Source: Planctomycetota bacterium
GTDB taxonomy: Bacteria > Planctomycetota > Planctomycetia > Planctomycetales > Planctomycetaceae
Length of the DNA: 64,000 bases
Assembly: GCA_003388505.1 (NCBI GenBank)
Contig: QQVO01000053.1
Coordinates: forward strand, 1-64,000
Reading direction: 5' to 3'
A program made the position numbers and the translations under genes. This document shows positions 18,242 to 26,116 of the stretch, piece after piece; the stretch's first letter is position 1, and each line of letters opens with the position of its first letter. The notes beneath the pieces were generated by a model, which saw nothing but the letters and a program-made list of their open reading frames with translations, did no database searches and was not told where the DNA came from.

Positions 18242-19453
18242 GTGCGTTTCCATCACGCTGCGCTGATCTTGGCGCTGATTCTCGGGTGGAACGCAATGGC
18301 CCACAGTCAGGATGCGCCGCGGCCTCCCTCGGACGTCATTGCCGTCGATCAGCCGAACGACGTGGGCAATACAGTTGACGTTTCGTGGTCGCTGTCTCCC
18401 GACGATCGGGCAGACGTCTCTCCGCGGCTTGTCACCCGCTACGACGTGTACCGGCGTGCCGTGGGTGAAGAGGAGTTCGTCAAGGTGGGCGACCAGCCGC
18501 CCGGGGCCAGCACTCTCGCGGACTCCAATGCGGTCCGTGACACCGAGTATCTCTACCAGGTCGTCGCCGTCGGTCCGGACGAGGCGGAATCGGCTCCGGC
18601 CGCTGCCGCCGCGACCGTTGTTCCCCGCATGGAGTACTTCCGGCGGGACCGCGCGTGGTTCGCAGTCATCGTGTTCTGCATTTGCTCCACGGTGGTGGCC
18701 TTTATTGTGATCGCGCGATCCGGCCGCGAACTCTACATCCGGAAGATTCCCGGACTGGAGGCGGTCGACGAGGCGGTCGGCCGGGCGACCGAGATGGGCC
18801 GGGACTGCCTGTTCGTCCCGGGCATCATGGACATCAACGACATTCAGACCGTGGCGGGGATCAACGTCCTCAGCCGCGTCTCGCAACTGACGGCCGAGTT
18901 CGGCGCGCGTCTCGAAGTCCCCACCGCGCGATCGCTGGTGATGACGGCGGCTCGCGAGACGGTCGAAGCGTCCTACTACGCCGCCGGTCGCCCCGACGCC
19001 TACAACGAGGACGACATCTACTACATCTCGGACGAGCAATTCGGATACGTCGCGGGCGCGATGGGCGCGATGGTGCGCGAGAGACCGGCCGCCTGCTTCT
19101 ACATGGGCGTTTTCTACGCAGAGAGCCTGCTGCTGGCGGAGACCGGGAATTCGATCGGCGCGATTCAGGTTGCCGGAACCGCGATGCCGGCCCAGTTGCC
19201 GTTCTTTGTCGCCGCCTGCGACTACACGCTGATCGGCGAAGAGTTCTTTGCAGCGTCGGCCTACCTGTCGGGTGAGGCGTCTCAGCTCGGCAGCCTGCGG
19301 GGACAGGACGTCGGCAAGCTGCTGGTGGCCTTTTTGCTCCTCGTCGGCTGCTCTGCCGCAACCATTGCCGGACTCACCGATTCCGACTCGGCGGAAACCG
19401 CGCTGACATTCATCAAGGACCACGTGCTGGGAGACAAAGGGTTTCTGCCGTGA
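18242..19453 (+). CDS. DUF6754-like membrane protein with fibronectin III domain
   Basis: 403 residues. A signal peptide (MRFHHAALILALILGWNAMA) is followed by a fibronectin type III-like domain at about 27-130 (VDVSWSLSPDD, YDVYRRAVG, YLYQVVAVG). A membrane segment lies at about 137-158 (WFAVIVFCICSTVVAFIVIA). A cytoplasmic domain of about 200 residues then includes FVPGIMDINDIQTVAG and ITEEASYYAAG-like helices, and a last membrane segment sits near 360-378. The gene starts 1 base after the stop of 17113-18240 and overlaps 19450-20163 by 4 bases. Tight coupling with both neighbours points to a stoichiometric complex. Function unknown. Confidence 0.75.
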   Translation: MRFHHAALILALILGWNAMAHSQDAPRPPSDVIAVDQPNDVGNTVDVSWSLSPDDRADVSPRLVTRYDVYRRAVGEEEFVKVGDQPPGASTLADSNAVRDTEYLYQVVAVGPDEAESAPAAAAATVVPRMEYFRRDRAWFAVIVFCICSTVVAFIVIARSGRELYIRKIPGLEAVDEAVGRATEMGRDCLFVPGIMDINDIQTVAGINVLSRVSQLTAEFGARLEVPTARSLVMTAARETVEASYYAAGRPDAYNEDDIYYISDEQFGYVAGAMGAMVRERPAACFYMGVFYAESLLLAETGNSIGAIQVAGTAMPAQLPFFVAACDYTLIGEEFFAASAYLSGEASQLGSLRGQDVGKLLVAFLLLVGCSAATIAGLTDSDSAETALTFIKDHVLGDKGFLP

Positions 19454-20163
19454 AACGCACCGTGCCACTGATCATCGCCGGGACAGTCGGCTTCGTGCTG
19501 ATCGTCTCGTACTTCATCCCCTACACCGAATCGTGGGGGGAGGATGCGATGACCTGGTTCAACATCCTGGCCGCCATCGCTTTTGTTCTGGGCGCGGGGA
19601 ACCTGGTCAAGATGCATCTCAAGAAGATCTCCGACCAGCAGGCCGGCTGGGGATACTCGGCAATCACGCTCGCGGCGTTCTTCTTCACTCTGATCGTGGG
19701 GATGCTGAAGATCGGCGTGACGCCCTCGGAGAAGTATCCGACCAACGCCTGGGCCGGGCCGTATGACCAGGCAGGCTCGGCGTTTCGCTGGGTCTACGAT
19801 TACCTGTTCCTGCCGCTTTCGGCGACGATGTTCGCAATGTTGGCGTTCTACATCGCGTCCGCCGCATTCCGCGCCTTCCGCGCCAAGAATGTGGAAGCGA
19901 TTGCCCTGCTGACCACCGCGTTCATCGTCCTGCTCGGCCGCACCTACGCGGGCGTCTGGCTTACCGATTGGATTCCCGAGGAATCGATCGGACTCGAGGC
20001 GGATGCGCTGCGGCTCGACAACGTGACCGGCACGATCATGAACACGTTCAACCTGGCCGGCATGCGGGCCATCACCATCGGGATCGCCCTGGGAGTCGCC
20101 TCGACCAGCCTCAAAGTCCTGCTGGGCGTCGATCGCTCCTATCTCGGTTCCACGGACGATTAG
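19450..20163 (+). CDS. polytopic membrane protein of the same cluster
   Basis: 237 residues with about six membrane segments (5-23, 35-54, 68-87, 120-140, 147-166 and 200-222). No family recognised. It overlaps the previous gene by 4 bases (ATGA-type). Its stop codon TAG is the first three bases of repeat B copy 1, so the repeat directly abuts the coding sequence and may have replaced the original end of the gene or been inserted exactly at it. The next gene of the cluster begins 108 bases later, across the repeat. Confidence 0.75.
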   Translation: MKRTVPLIIAGTVGFVLIVSYFIPYTESWGEDAMTWFNILAAIAFVLGAGNLVKMHLKKISDQQAGWGYSAITLAAFFFTLIVGMLKIGVTPSEKYPTNAWAGPYDQAGSAFRWVYDYLFLPLSATMFAMLAFYIASAAFRAFRAKNVEAIALLTTAFIVLLGRTYAGVWLTDWIPEESIGLEADALRLDNVTGTIMNTFNLAGMRAITIGIALGVASTSLKVLLGVDRSYLGSTDD

Positions 20164-20264
20164 AGCAAATTGCTCTACCATGTGTCCGCGTCGAGCGGTA
20201 TTTGGACTGTCGAGAACGAGAATCCGCGAGAAAGATCGCCAACACTGATTTGCAAATCGCCATA
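20161..20264 (+). repeat. dispersed repeat family B, copy 1
   Basis: 104 bp beginning with the palindrome TAGAGCAAATTGCTCTA, then GTGTCCGCGTCGAGCGGT, AATCCGCGAGA, and ending with the palindrome GATTTGCAAATC and GCCATA. The first TAG is the stop codon of the preceding gene. It lies inside an operon, directly before the start of 20272-21126. Other copies are at 25921, 63390 and, degenerate, 22053. Confidence 0.9.
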
Positions 20265-20271
20265 AGTGCGG

Positions 20272-21126
20272 ATGTATACGTTTCTCAGAGATCTTGACCG
20301 GCGCTGGATCTTCCTGTTGATGGGGATCGTGGCCACCGTCCCGATCCTCGCCGGCTGGCGGTTTCCCGAAGACCCCTCTCCCATGGTCCGGGACGTGTTT
20401 CACGCCATCGAGGATCTACCCGACGGCTCCCGCATTTTCATGGCCTACGACTACGACCCGGCCAGCCAGGGAGAACTGCACCCGATGGCGTTGGCGTTTA
20501 CCCGTCACTGCGCGCTCAAGGGGCACAAGCTGTACTTCTTCACGCTCTGGCCGCAGGGAGGGCCGCTGATCCAGCAGAACATTCGACTGATCGAGCGGAA
20601 TTTCCCCGATTACGAATACGGGGAGGACTACGTCAACCTGGGATACCGCTCGGGACAGGAAGGGCCGATCAAGGTGATCGTGACCGACCTGCGGAAGTCG
20701 GTTGCCGTCGACGTCAACGGGACCAGTCTGAGCGAAATTCCCATGACACGCGACATCCGCAACATTCAGCAGATGGACCTCATCGTGAATGTCAGCGCCG
20801 GTTACCCCGGCACCAAAGAGTGGGTGTTGTACGCCTCAACTCCCTACAACATCGAAACCGTCGCCGGCTGCACCGGAGTCTCGGCCCCGTATCTGTACCC
20901 CTACTATCCCGAGCAGTTAGCCGGCATTCTGGGAGCGATCAAGGCCGCGGCCGAGTACGAGTACACGCTGATCGAAGAGTATCCCCAGCTCAAGGACGAT
21001 CCCACCGCCCAGGAAGCTTTGCGCCGCATGGGTCCGCAACTCGTGGCGCACGTCACGCTGATCGTGCTGATCATCGTCGGTAACACGATCTACTTCGTCG
21101 GCCGATCGCGGGGGGATGTGACATGA
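20272..21126 (+). CDS. membrane-anchored protein of the cluster
   Basis: 284 residues from the ATG at 20272 (a GTG six bases earlier is possible). An N-terminal membrane segment (WIFLLMGIVATVPILAGW, about 12-29) is followed by a 220-residue domain. Its blocks include GSRIFMAYDYDPASQGELHP, HCALKGHKLYFFTLWPQGG, and repeated QGGPLIQQNI/PIKVIVTDLRKSVAVD patterns suggestive of a Rossmann-like fold. A C-terminal membrane segment is at about 255-275. No family recognised. Its stop overlaps the next start by 4 bases. It is the first gene after repeat B inside the cluster, so its expression may depend on that element. Confidence 0.7.
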   Translation: MYTFLRDLDRRWIFLLMGIVATVPILAGWRFPEDPSPMVRDVFHAIEDLPDGSRIFMAYDYDPASQGELHPMALAFTRHCALKGHKLYFFTLWPQGGPLIQQNIRLIERNFPDYEYGEDYVNLGYRSGQEGPIKVIVTDLRKSVAVDVNGTSLSEIPMTRDIRNIQQMDLIVNVSAGYPGTKEWVLYASTPYNIETVAGCTGVSAPYLYPYYPEQLAGILGAIKAAAEYEYTLIEEYPQLKDDPTAQEALRRMGPQLVAHVTLIVLIIVGNTIYFVGRSRGDVT

Positions 21127-22049
21127 AGCCGCAGACCCTGGGCTGGACGCTGTTAATGGTCGTGGGAGGCGCGTTCCTCATCGGCCGCGCCGTGCTGACC
21201 GGGGCCGGCACGGTGTATGTCCAGGACGTCGAGATCGAGGTCGAGATTGAGGATGAAGCAGAAGAGGAAGCACAGGTCGTAACACTCCAGCGCGTCGAAC
21301 AGGTTCCTCCGAACGCGCGGAGCGAGCCCGGCGTCCGGCTGAGCTACGTGCACACCTTCGGCCTCTGGGTCGCGGCTGCCTGTACGCTCGGCATTTTCTC
21401 GTTTCTGTGGGGCGACAACCCGCTCTACAAGGTGACGGAGGCGATCTTCGTCGGCTCATCGGCCGCATATGCCATGGTGGTCGCCTTCTGGTCTGAACTG
21501 GTGCAGAACCTCTGTGGCAATCTGCTGCCCGACCTGATGCGGGAGACGTTGATTCCGGGACTGAAAGTCGAAGAACCGAATCTCTGGTATCTCGTCCCGC
21601 TCGTGATGGCGATCATGCTGTTGTGGCGGCTGATGCCGAGCGGAGGCTGGATTTCGCGCTGGCCGCTGGCGTTCTTCATCGGCGCCACGGCGGGCTTCCG
21701 CATGATGGGCTACCTCGAAGCCGACTTCACGCAGCAGATCAGCAACACAATCATGCCGTTGATTGTCACCGGTGCAGACGGTTCGTTTCAGTTCTGGGCG
21801 TCGCTGAAGAACATGACCATCGTCGGCAGCGTGCTGGTCTGTCTCACCTATTTCTTCTTCTCGGTCGAGCACACCGGTCCCGTGGGTTGGGCGGCGAGGC
21901 TCGGCATCTGGGTGTTGATGATCACGTTCGGAGCGAGCTTCGGGTATACCGTCATGGGTCGGATCGCTCTCCTCGCGGGTCGTCTCGAATTCCTCTTCGA
22001 CGACTGGCTCTGGCTGATCGACCCCCTCGGCCGCCGCCTCGACATGTAG
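21123..22049 (+). CDS. polytopic membrane protein, last gene of the cluster
   Basis: 308 residues. After a first membrane segment (LGWTLLMVVGGAFLIGRAVL) comes an acidic stretch of Glu/Asp and Val (about 35-55). Then follow about six more segments, including a long conserved-looking one at WISRWPLAFFIGATAGFRMM and one near the end (LGIWVLMITFGASFGYTVM). It overlaps the previous gene by 4 bases (ATGA). No family recognised. Together with 17113-21126 it completes a five-gene run in which three proteins are integral to the membrane and at least one carries a large soluble domain. Confidence 0.75.
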   Translation: MKPQTLGWTLLMVVGGAFLIGRAVLTGAGTVYVQDVEIEVEIEDEAEEEAQVVTLQRVEQVPPNARSEPGVRLSYVHTFGLWVAAACTLGIFSFLWGDNPLYKVTEAIFVGSSAAYAMVVAFWSELVQNLCGNLLPDLMRETLIPGLKVEEPNLWYLVPLVMAIMLLWRLMPSGGWISRWPLAFFIGATAGFRMMGYLEADFTQQISNTIMPLIVTGADGSFQFWASLKNMTIVGSVLVCLTYFFFSVEHTGPVGWAARLGIWVLMITFGASFGYTVMGRIALLAGRLEFLFDDWLWLIDPLGRRLDM

Positions 22050-22052
22050 CCG

Positions 22053-22150
22053 GCGAGAGCAATTCGCTCGACCGTGCGTCCGCGTTGAGCGGTGATCAGA
22101 TTGCCGAACGTGCGCCCGGAGAGTCTCTCAGCCGTTGACGGTTTCTACGT
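22053..22150 (+). repeat. degenerate copy of repeat family B
   Basis: Right after the stop of 21123-22049: GAGAGCAATTCGCTCGACCG, then TGCGTCCGCGTTGAGCGGTG, matching the first half of repeat B. The second half has diverged. Confidence 0.6.
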
Positions 22151-22232
22151 CTGTCAGTGATACTCAGTGACACAGAAACCGGCGGAGCGACCGGAGGCCC
22201 GCCTGCGCACTTCTTTGACCAGGAGAGTTCTC

Positions 22233-23744
22233 ATGGCTCGCCCCCACACTGTCGCCGCCTGTCTGATCGCCGCCGGGATCTTTGCCGCGTCGACTCTCAC
22301 ATTGCGAGCCGCTGAGCCGTCGTTGCTCGAAAAGTTGAAAGCCGACGAGGCGGACGCCGCGGCGGAAGCCGAGCGGTATTCCAAACAGGGCGCCCGGGAC
22401 GTTTCGCAGGACGCGACTCACGTTCAGGTCGGCACGATCGATCTCGGCGGGACCGACGGCGGTTGCGTGGTCAATACGTTCTGTATGGTTTCCGAAGGCC
22501 GGTTGCTGGTCGCCGTCGGAGGGCGGCAGCAGTCGGTGCAGGTGGTCAGCGGAGAGCGGACCGTGGAGACGGTCGAGACCGGCAACGAGATCCGCATCTT
22601 TTCGCAGGAGGGCGAGCTGGTCGACACCTGGAACGTGCCGTTTGCTCCGCAGGCGATGAACGTCGCGCCGGATCTGTCGGTGTACATCGCCGGAGCCGGT
22701 CAGATCGCCAGGCTCGATGCGGAAGGGAACGTGGTCAAACAGGGCTCCACGCCGCAGATCGGCAATCTTGAAGAATTCAAGGAACAGGTGCGGCAGCAAC
22801 TGGTCGAACAGGCCAAACAGCGAGCGGAAGTGTTCACGCAGCAGATCGAGCGTGCCGAGGAGATCGTCGCCAAACTGAACGAGAAGCCGGAGAACGAGCG
22901 GACGGCCATCGACAAGCTGAGGCTGCGGAACGCACAACGGCAGCTCGATCTGCTGGAGTCGAACGCCGAGTTGGTCGAGTCGCAATCGGCGGAGATCGAT
23001 ATCGGCTATTACATGACCTACAAGCTCAAGGTGCCGGGGATGGCGGTCAGCGAACAGGATGTGTTCGTGGCCGTCAGTGCGGTGAACGGCTACGGGTATG
23101 ACGTGTGGCGGATGGACCATGACTTCGGCGATCCGGTGAAAGTCGTCGAAGGTCTCCGCGGCTGTTGCGGTCAGATGGACATTCAATGTCAGGACGGAGA
23201 CCTGTATGTGGCGGAGAACTCCCGGCATCGCGTGTGCCGTTTCAGCCGGGAGGGAGAACTGATCGGCCAGTGGGGCAAAAGCGACCGCACCGGCAAGGAG
23301 GGCTTCGAGGGCTGTTGCAATCCGATGAATCTCCGCTTTGGCGCGAACGGAGAGGTGCTGACGGCGGAGTCCGGCTGTGGAGCGATCAAGCGGTATACGC
23401 CGGAGGGCGAATTCATCGGACTGCTCGGACACGCCGAACTCCAGGGAGGCTGCAAGCACGTGGCCGTGGCGGCGACGCCGGACTCATCGAAAGTCTTCAT
23501 GCTCGACGTGCCGCGGACCAGGATCTGCATTCTGGAACCGCGTTCCGACGCGGCAACCCCCGCAGGCGACGGAGAGAAACCGGCGACGACCGTCAATCCG
23601 ACGGATGAGAAACCCGCCGCAACAACGGAAACTTCCGCGTCGACTCCCGCCCCGGCCAAACCGGAGATTCGCCGTCCCGCGAAGTTGAAGGTGAAGCAGC
23701 GTCCGACGGTGTTGAGGCAGCGATCGGCGAAGGGTTCCCGCTGA
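22233..23744 (+). CDS. Cys-rich NHL-repeat beta-propeller, secreted
   Basis: 503 residues from the ATG at 22233, which follows AGGAGAG and opens a signal peptide (MARPHTVAACLIAAGIFAAS...). Propeller blades are visible as GDLYVAENSRHRVCRFSREG and GEVLTAESGCGAIKRYTPEG, typical NHL repeats. A helical Gln/Glu-rich insert of about 90 residues, likely a coiled coil, splits the propeller in the middle (EEFKEQVRQQLVEQAKQRAE and onward). Cysteines come in recurring spots (GCCGQMD, GCCNPMN, SGCGAI, GGCKHV), one per blade, which suggests disulfides or a metal site. The tail is Pro/Thr-rich and basic. The next gene encodes a PhnD-like binding protein. Confidence 0.7.
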   Translation: MARPHTVAACLIAAGIFAASTLTLRAAEPSLLEKLKADEADAAAEAERYSKQGARDVSQDATHVQVGTIDLGGTDGGCVVNTFCMVSEGRLLVAVGGRQQSVQVVSGERTVETVETGNEIRIFSQEGELVDTWNVPFAPQAMNVAPDLSVYIAGAGQIARLDAEGNVVKQGSTPQIGNLEEFKEQVRQQLVEQAKQRAEVFTQQIERAEEIVAKLNEKPENERTAIDKLRLRNAQRQLDLLESNAELVESQSAEIDIGYYMTYKLKVPGMAVSEQDVFVAVSAVNGYGYDVWRMDHDFGDPVKVVEGLRGCCGQMDIQCQDGDLYVAENSRHRVCRFSREGELIGQWGKSDRTGKEGFEGCCNPMNLRFGANGEVLTAESGCGAIKRYTPEGEFIGLLGHAELQGGCKHVAVAATPDSSKVFMLDVPRTRICILEPRSDAATPAGDGEKPATTVNPTDEKPAATTETSASTPAPAKPEIRRPAKLKVKQRPTVLRQRSAKGSR

Positions 23745-23800
23745 AAACAACCGGCGATTAGCGTTGAGGCGCGCCGGCCGGTTCTTCGGGAGAGAAGCTC

Positions 23801-24709
23801 ATGACATTCGGAATGCGTATGAACAAGTCGCAGCGAGTTTTCCTGGCGGTCGTGGTAGTGTGCGCGGCAGTGTCCGGCTTGGGACTGACCGCGCAGGCGG
23901 AAGACTCGCCGACCGATGCGTTTCAGCTCATCGTGATGGATCCGCTGGCGGCGCCGCTGGCGTGCGACTGCGTCGAGGGCTACGCACAGCGCAAGTACGA
24001 GAAACTGGGCGAGTACCTGGCGCCGTTCATCGGGCGGCCCGTCAACGTTGTCTTCGTCAACGCAATCGGGACGGCGCTGGAGGAGAAGTCGACCGGCCGC
24101 GCGGACCTGGTGATTGGAAAGCACTCGGTGGTCGCCTCGGACGCGAAAAAGAATGATCTGAGCCTCACCCCCGTCGCGCATTTAACGGGACCGGACGGAA
24201 AAACGACGCAGACCGGACTGATTGTCGTCCTGGCGGATGATCCCGCTCAAACGGCCGCTGATCTCGCAGGCTATCGTATTTTCTTCGGTCCGGCCGATTG
24301 CGACGAGAAGTCGGCCGCGCCGATGAAACTGTTGCGGGAAAGCGGCGTCGAGTTGCCCGAGGACGTTGAGACCTGCCCGGCTTGCAGCGACGCTGCGGTG
24401 AAGATTCTGGAACTCGGTCCGGAGGTGCGGTCCGCGGCGGTGATCTCCAGCTACGCGAAGCCTCTGCTGGAGGGATGCGGCACGGTGAAGAAAGGCGACC
24501 TGCGCGTCGTCGGTGAGTCGGACAAGGTGCCGTTTATCACGGCGTTCGTCAACGAAGACCTCTCCGCGAGTGAACGCGAAAAGGTGATGGCCGGCCTGAA
24601 CGAAGTGCAGTACGACATCCAGATGCTGATTGCCCTGGAAAGCAAGGTCGGGTTCGTTCCCGTCGATCGCGCTGATGACGAGCCGGACGTCGCAAAAAAA
24701 AAGAACTGA
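23801..24709 (+). CDS. PhnD/SsuA-type periplasmic binding protein, 0-frame product
   Basis: 302 residues, start at 23801 after GGGAGAG. A signal peptide (MNKSQRVFLAVVVVCAAVSG...) follows the first five residues. It resembles PhnD/TctC-like substrate-binding proteins: LIVMDPLAAPLACDCVEGYA, GRPVNVVFVNAIGTALEEKS, GRADLVIGKHSV, then LAGYRIFFGPADCDEKSAA. It has CxxC (ETCPACSD). The frame ends VAKKKN-stop right after a run of nine A (24694-24702). Directly beyond, in the -1 frame, starts a PQQ-type propeller that has no start codon of its own, so the full protein is probably PhnD-like plus propeller joined by a -1 frameshift. Confidence 0.8.
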   Translation: MTFGMRMNKSQRVFLAVVVVCAAVSGLGLTAQAEDSPTDAFQLIVMDPLAAPLACDCVEGYAQRKYEKLGEYLAPFIGRPVNVVFVNAIGTALEEKSTGRADLVIGKHSVVASDAKKNDLSLTPVAHLTGPDGKTTQTGLIVVLADDPAQTAADLAGYRIFFGPADCDEKSAAPMKLLRESGVELPEDVETCPACSDAAVKILELGPEVRSAAVISSYAKPLLEGCGTVKKGDLRVVGESDKVPFITAFVNEDLSASEREKVMAGLNEVQYDIQMLIALESKVGFVPVDRADDEPDVAKKKN

Positions 24710-25923
24710 CCTCGGCGGTCGCTGATGAGGCGATTCGGCCGAAACGCGACGAATTCGTCTGGACGGGTTGGCGCGGGCCGGAGCGAGACGGACTTGTCCC
24801 GTGGCTGCCCGCCGCTTTCCCTGACCAGCCGAAGATTGAGTGGACGCTCCCGCTGACCGGCGACGGCCTGGCGGGCGTCGCGGCGACTTTGGAGCTTGTG
24901 ATCGTCGCTGATCGCGATTTCCTGGACACGCACGACGTCTGGCGGTGTCTTGACGCGGCGCTCGGCCTCGAGTTGTGGACGGTGACCTACCGGGCCGAAG
25001 GCCAACTCGACTACGGGAATTCCCCCCGCGCGACTCCGCTGATCCACGGGGACTTCGTGTACCTGCAGGGAGCGTTCGGCCATCTGCTCTGCGTGGAACT
25101 GGCGAGCGGCGAAATTGTCTGGCAGCGAGACCTGCTGGCCGACTTTGATGCGGAACTGCCGATCTGGGGTCTGTGCGGGTCGCCGTTGATCGCCGGAGGA
25201 AACCTGATCGTCAATCCGGGCGGTCCGCAGGCGTTTCTCGCTGCTCTGGACCCTGCCACGGGCGAGACGCGGTGGACGACGCCCGGCCGGACTGCGGCGT
25301 ATGCGTCGTTCATCGAAGCGGACCTCGGCGGCCGGCGGCAGCTCGTCGGATACGACAAGGTTTCTCTGGGAGGCTGGGACGTCGAAACGGGCCGCCGCCT
25401 GTGGGAACTCAAGCCGGCGATCCCCGGCGACTTCAATGTTCCCACGCCGGTCGTTGTCGAAAAGCAATTGCTCGTCACCACCGAGAACAATGGGACGAGG
25501 TTGTACGGCTTCAACGACGACGGGACGATCGTCCCGCAACCGAAAGCCCGTTACGAACGGCTGGCGGCCGATTCCAGCACCGCCGTCGTGATCGATGGTC
25601 GCGTGTTCGGCGTGTGGAATGATCTGCACTGCCTGTCGGCGGAAAACGACCTGGAACCGCTGTGGCGCAGCCGGGATCGTGTGTTTCGGGACTATGCCAG
25701 CCTGATCGCCGCACCGGGCCGGGTGCTGGTGACGACGACGAGCGGAGAATTGATCCTCGTCGACTCGACTTCGGCGGACTACAACGTCGTGGGGCGAATG
25801 CCGGTGATTGCCGACGACTCTGAGGTGCATGCGCATCCGGCGCTGGCGGGGACGCGGCTCTATGTGCGCAGCGCCTCGTCGATCCTTTGCGTCAATCTTG
25901 GCGATGCTGATCCGCTTCCGTAG
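24679..25923 (+). CDS. PQQ-type beta-propeller in the -1 frame, no own start
   Basis: The frame opens after TGATGA at 24673-24678 and runs to TAG at 25923. Its start lies within the end of the 23801-24709 gene, -1 relative to it. The first signature is WTGWRGPERDG at about 24760, typical of the start of secreted PQQ-like propellers in planctomycetes, followed by blades such as GLELWTVTYRAEG, GEIVWQRDLLAD and GETRWTTPGRT. No ATG, GTG or TTG stands before that signature; the first TTG at 24889 would cut off the blade. The simplest reading is translation continuing from the PhnD-like gene by frameshift at 24697-24703. Its stop TAG belongs to repeat B copy 2. Confidence 0.75.
   Translation, partial: RAGRRKKKELTSAVADEAIRPKRDEFVWTGWRGPERDGLVPWLPAAFPDQPKIEWTLPLTGDGLAGVAATLELVIVADRDFLDTHDVWRCLDAALGLELWTVTYRAEGQLDYGNSPRATPLIHGDFVYLQGAFGHLLCVELASGEIVWQRDLLADFDAELPIWGLCGSPLIAGGNLIVNPGGPQAFLAALDPATGETRWTTPGRTAAYASFIEADLGGRRQLVGYDKVSLGGWDVETGRRLWELKPAIPGDFNVPTPVVVEKQLLVTTENNGTRLYGFNDDGTIVPQPKARYERLAADSSTAVVIDGRVFGVWNDLHCLSAENDLEPLWRSRDRVFRDYASLIAAPGRVLVTTTSGELILVDSTSADYNVVGRMPVIADDSEVHAHPALAGTRLYVRSASSILCVNLGDADPLP
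24694..24703 (+). other. slippery site A-AAA-AAG in a run of nine A
   Basis: In the PhnD-like frame the codons read GCA AAA AAA AAG AAC TGA. The heptamer A-AAA-AAG at 24697-24703 is the classic bacterial -1 slip site, as in dnaX. A -1 slip here joins the PhnD-like and propeller frames. Transcript slippage on nine A, or a missed A in the assembly, would give the same result. Confidence 0.65.
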
Positions 25924-26024
25924 AGCAAACTGCTCGACCGTGTGTCCGCGTCGAGCGGTGTTCGGACTGTCGAAGACGACAATCCGCGAGACAGATCCAC
26001 AACCCTGATTTGCAAAGCGCTATA
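25921..26024 (+). repeat. dispersed repeat family B, copy 2
   Basis: 104 bp starting TAGAGCAAACTGCTCGACC, then GTGTCCGCGTCGAGCGGT and AATCCGCGAGAC, ending at TTTGCAAAGCGCTATA. As with copy 1 the first TAG is the stop codon of the gene in front. Confidence 0.9.
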
Positions 26025-26116
26025 GCCGGGAGAGAACTCACGAAACCCCGGTTGATTTCATCCGGGTTCGGTCCGATGATTGGGGTTGCGTGACTTACGA
26101 ATCATCGGAACACGAC

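Noticed and set aside
24451-25836. 461-codon open frame opposite the PhnD/propeller genes
   Set aside because: Shadow frame with no motif, while the plus strand gives recognisable binding-protein and propeller blocks.
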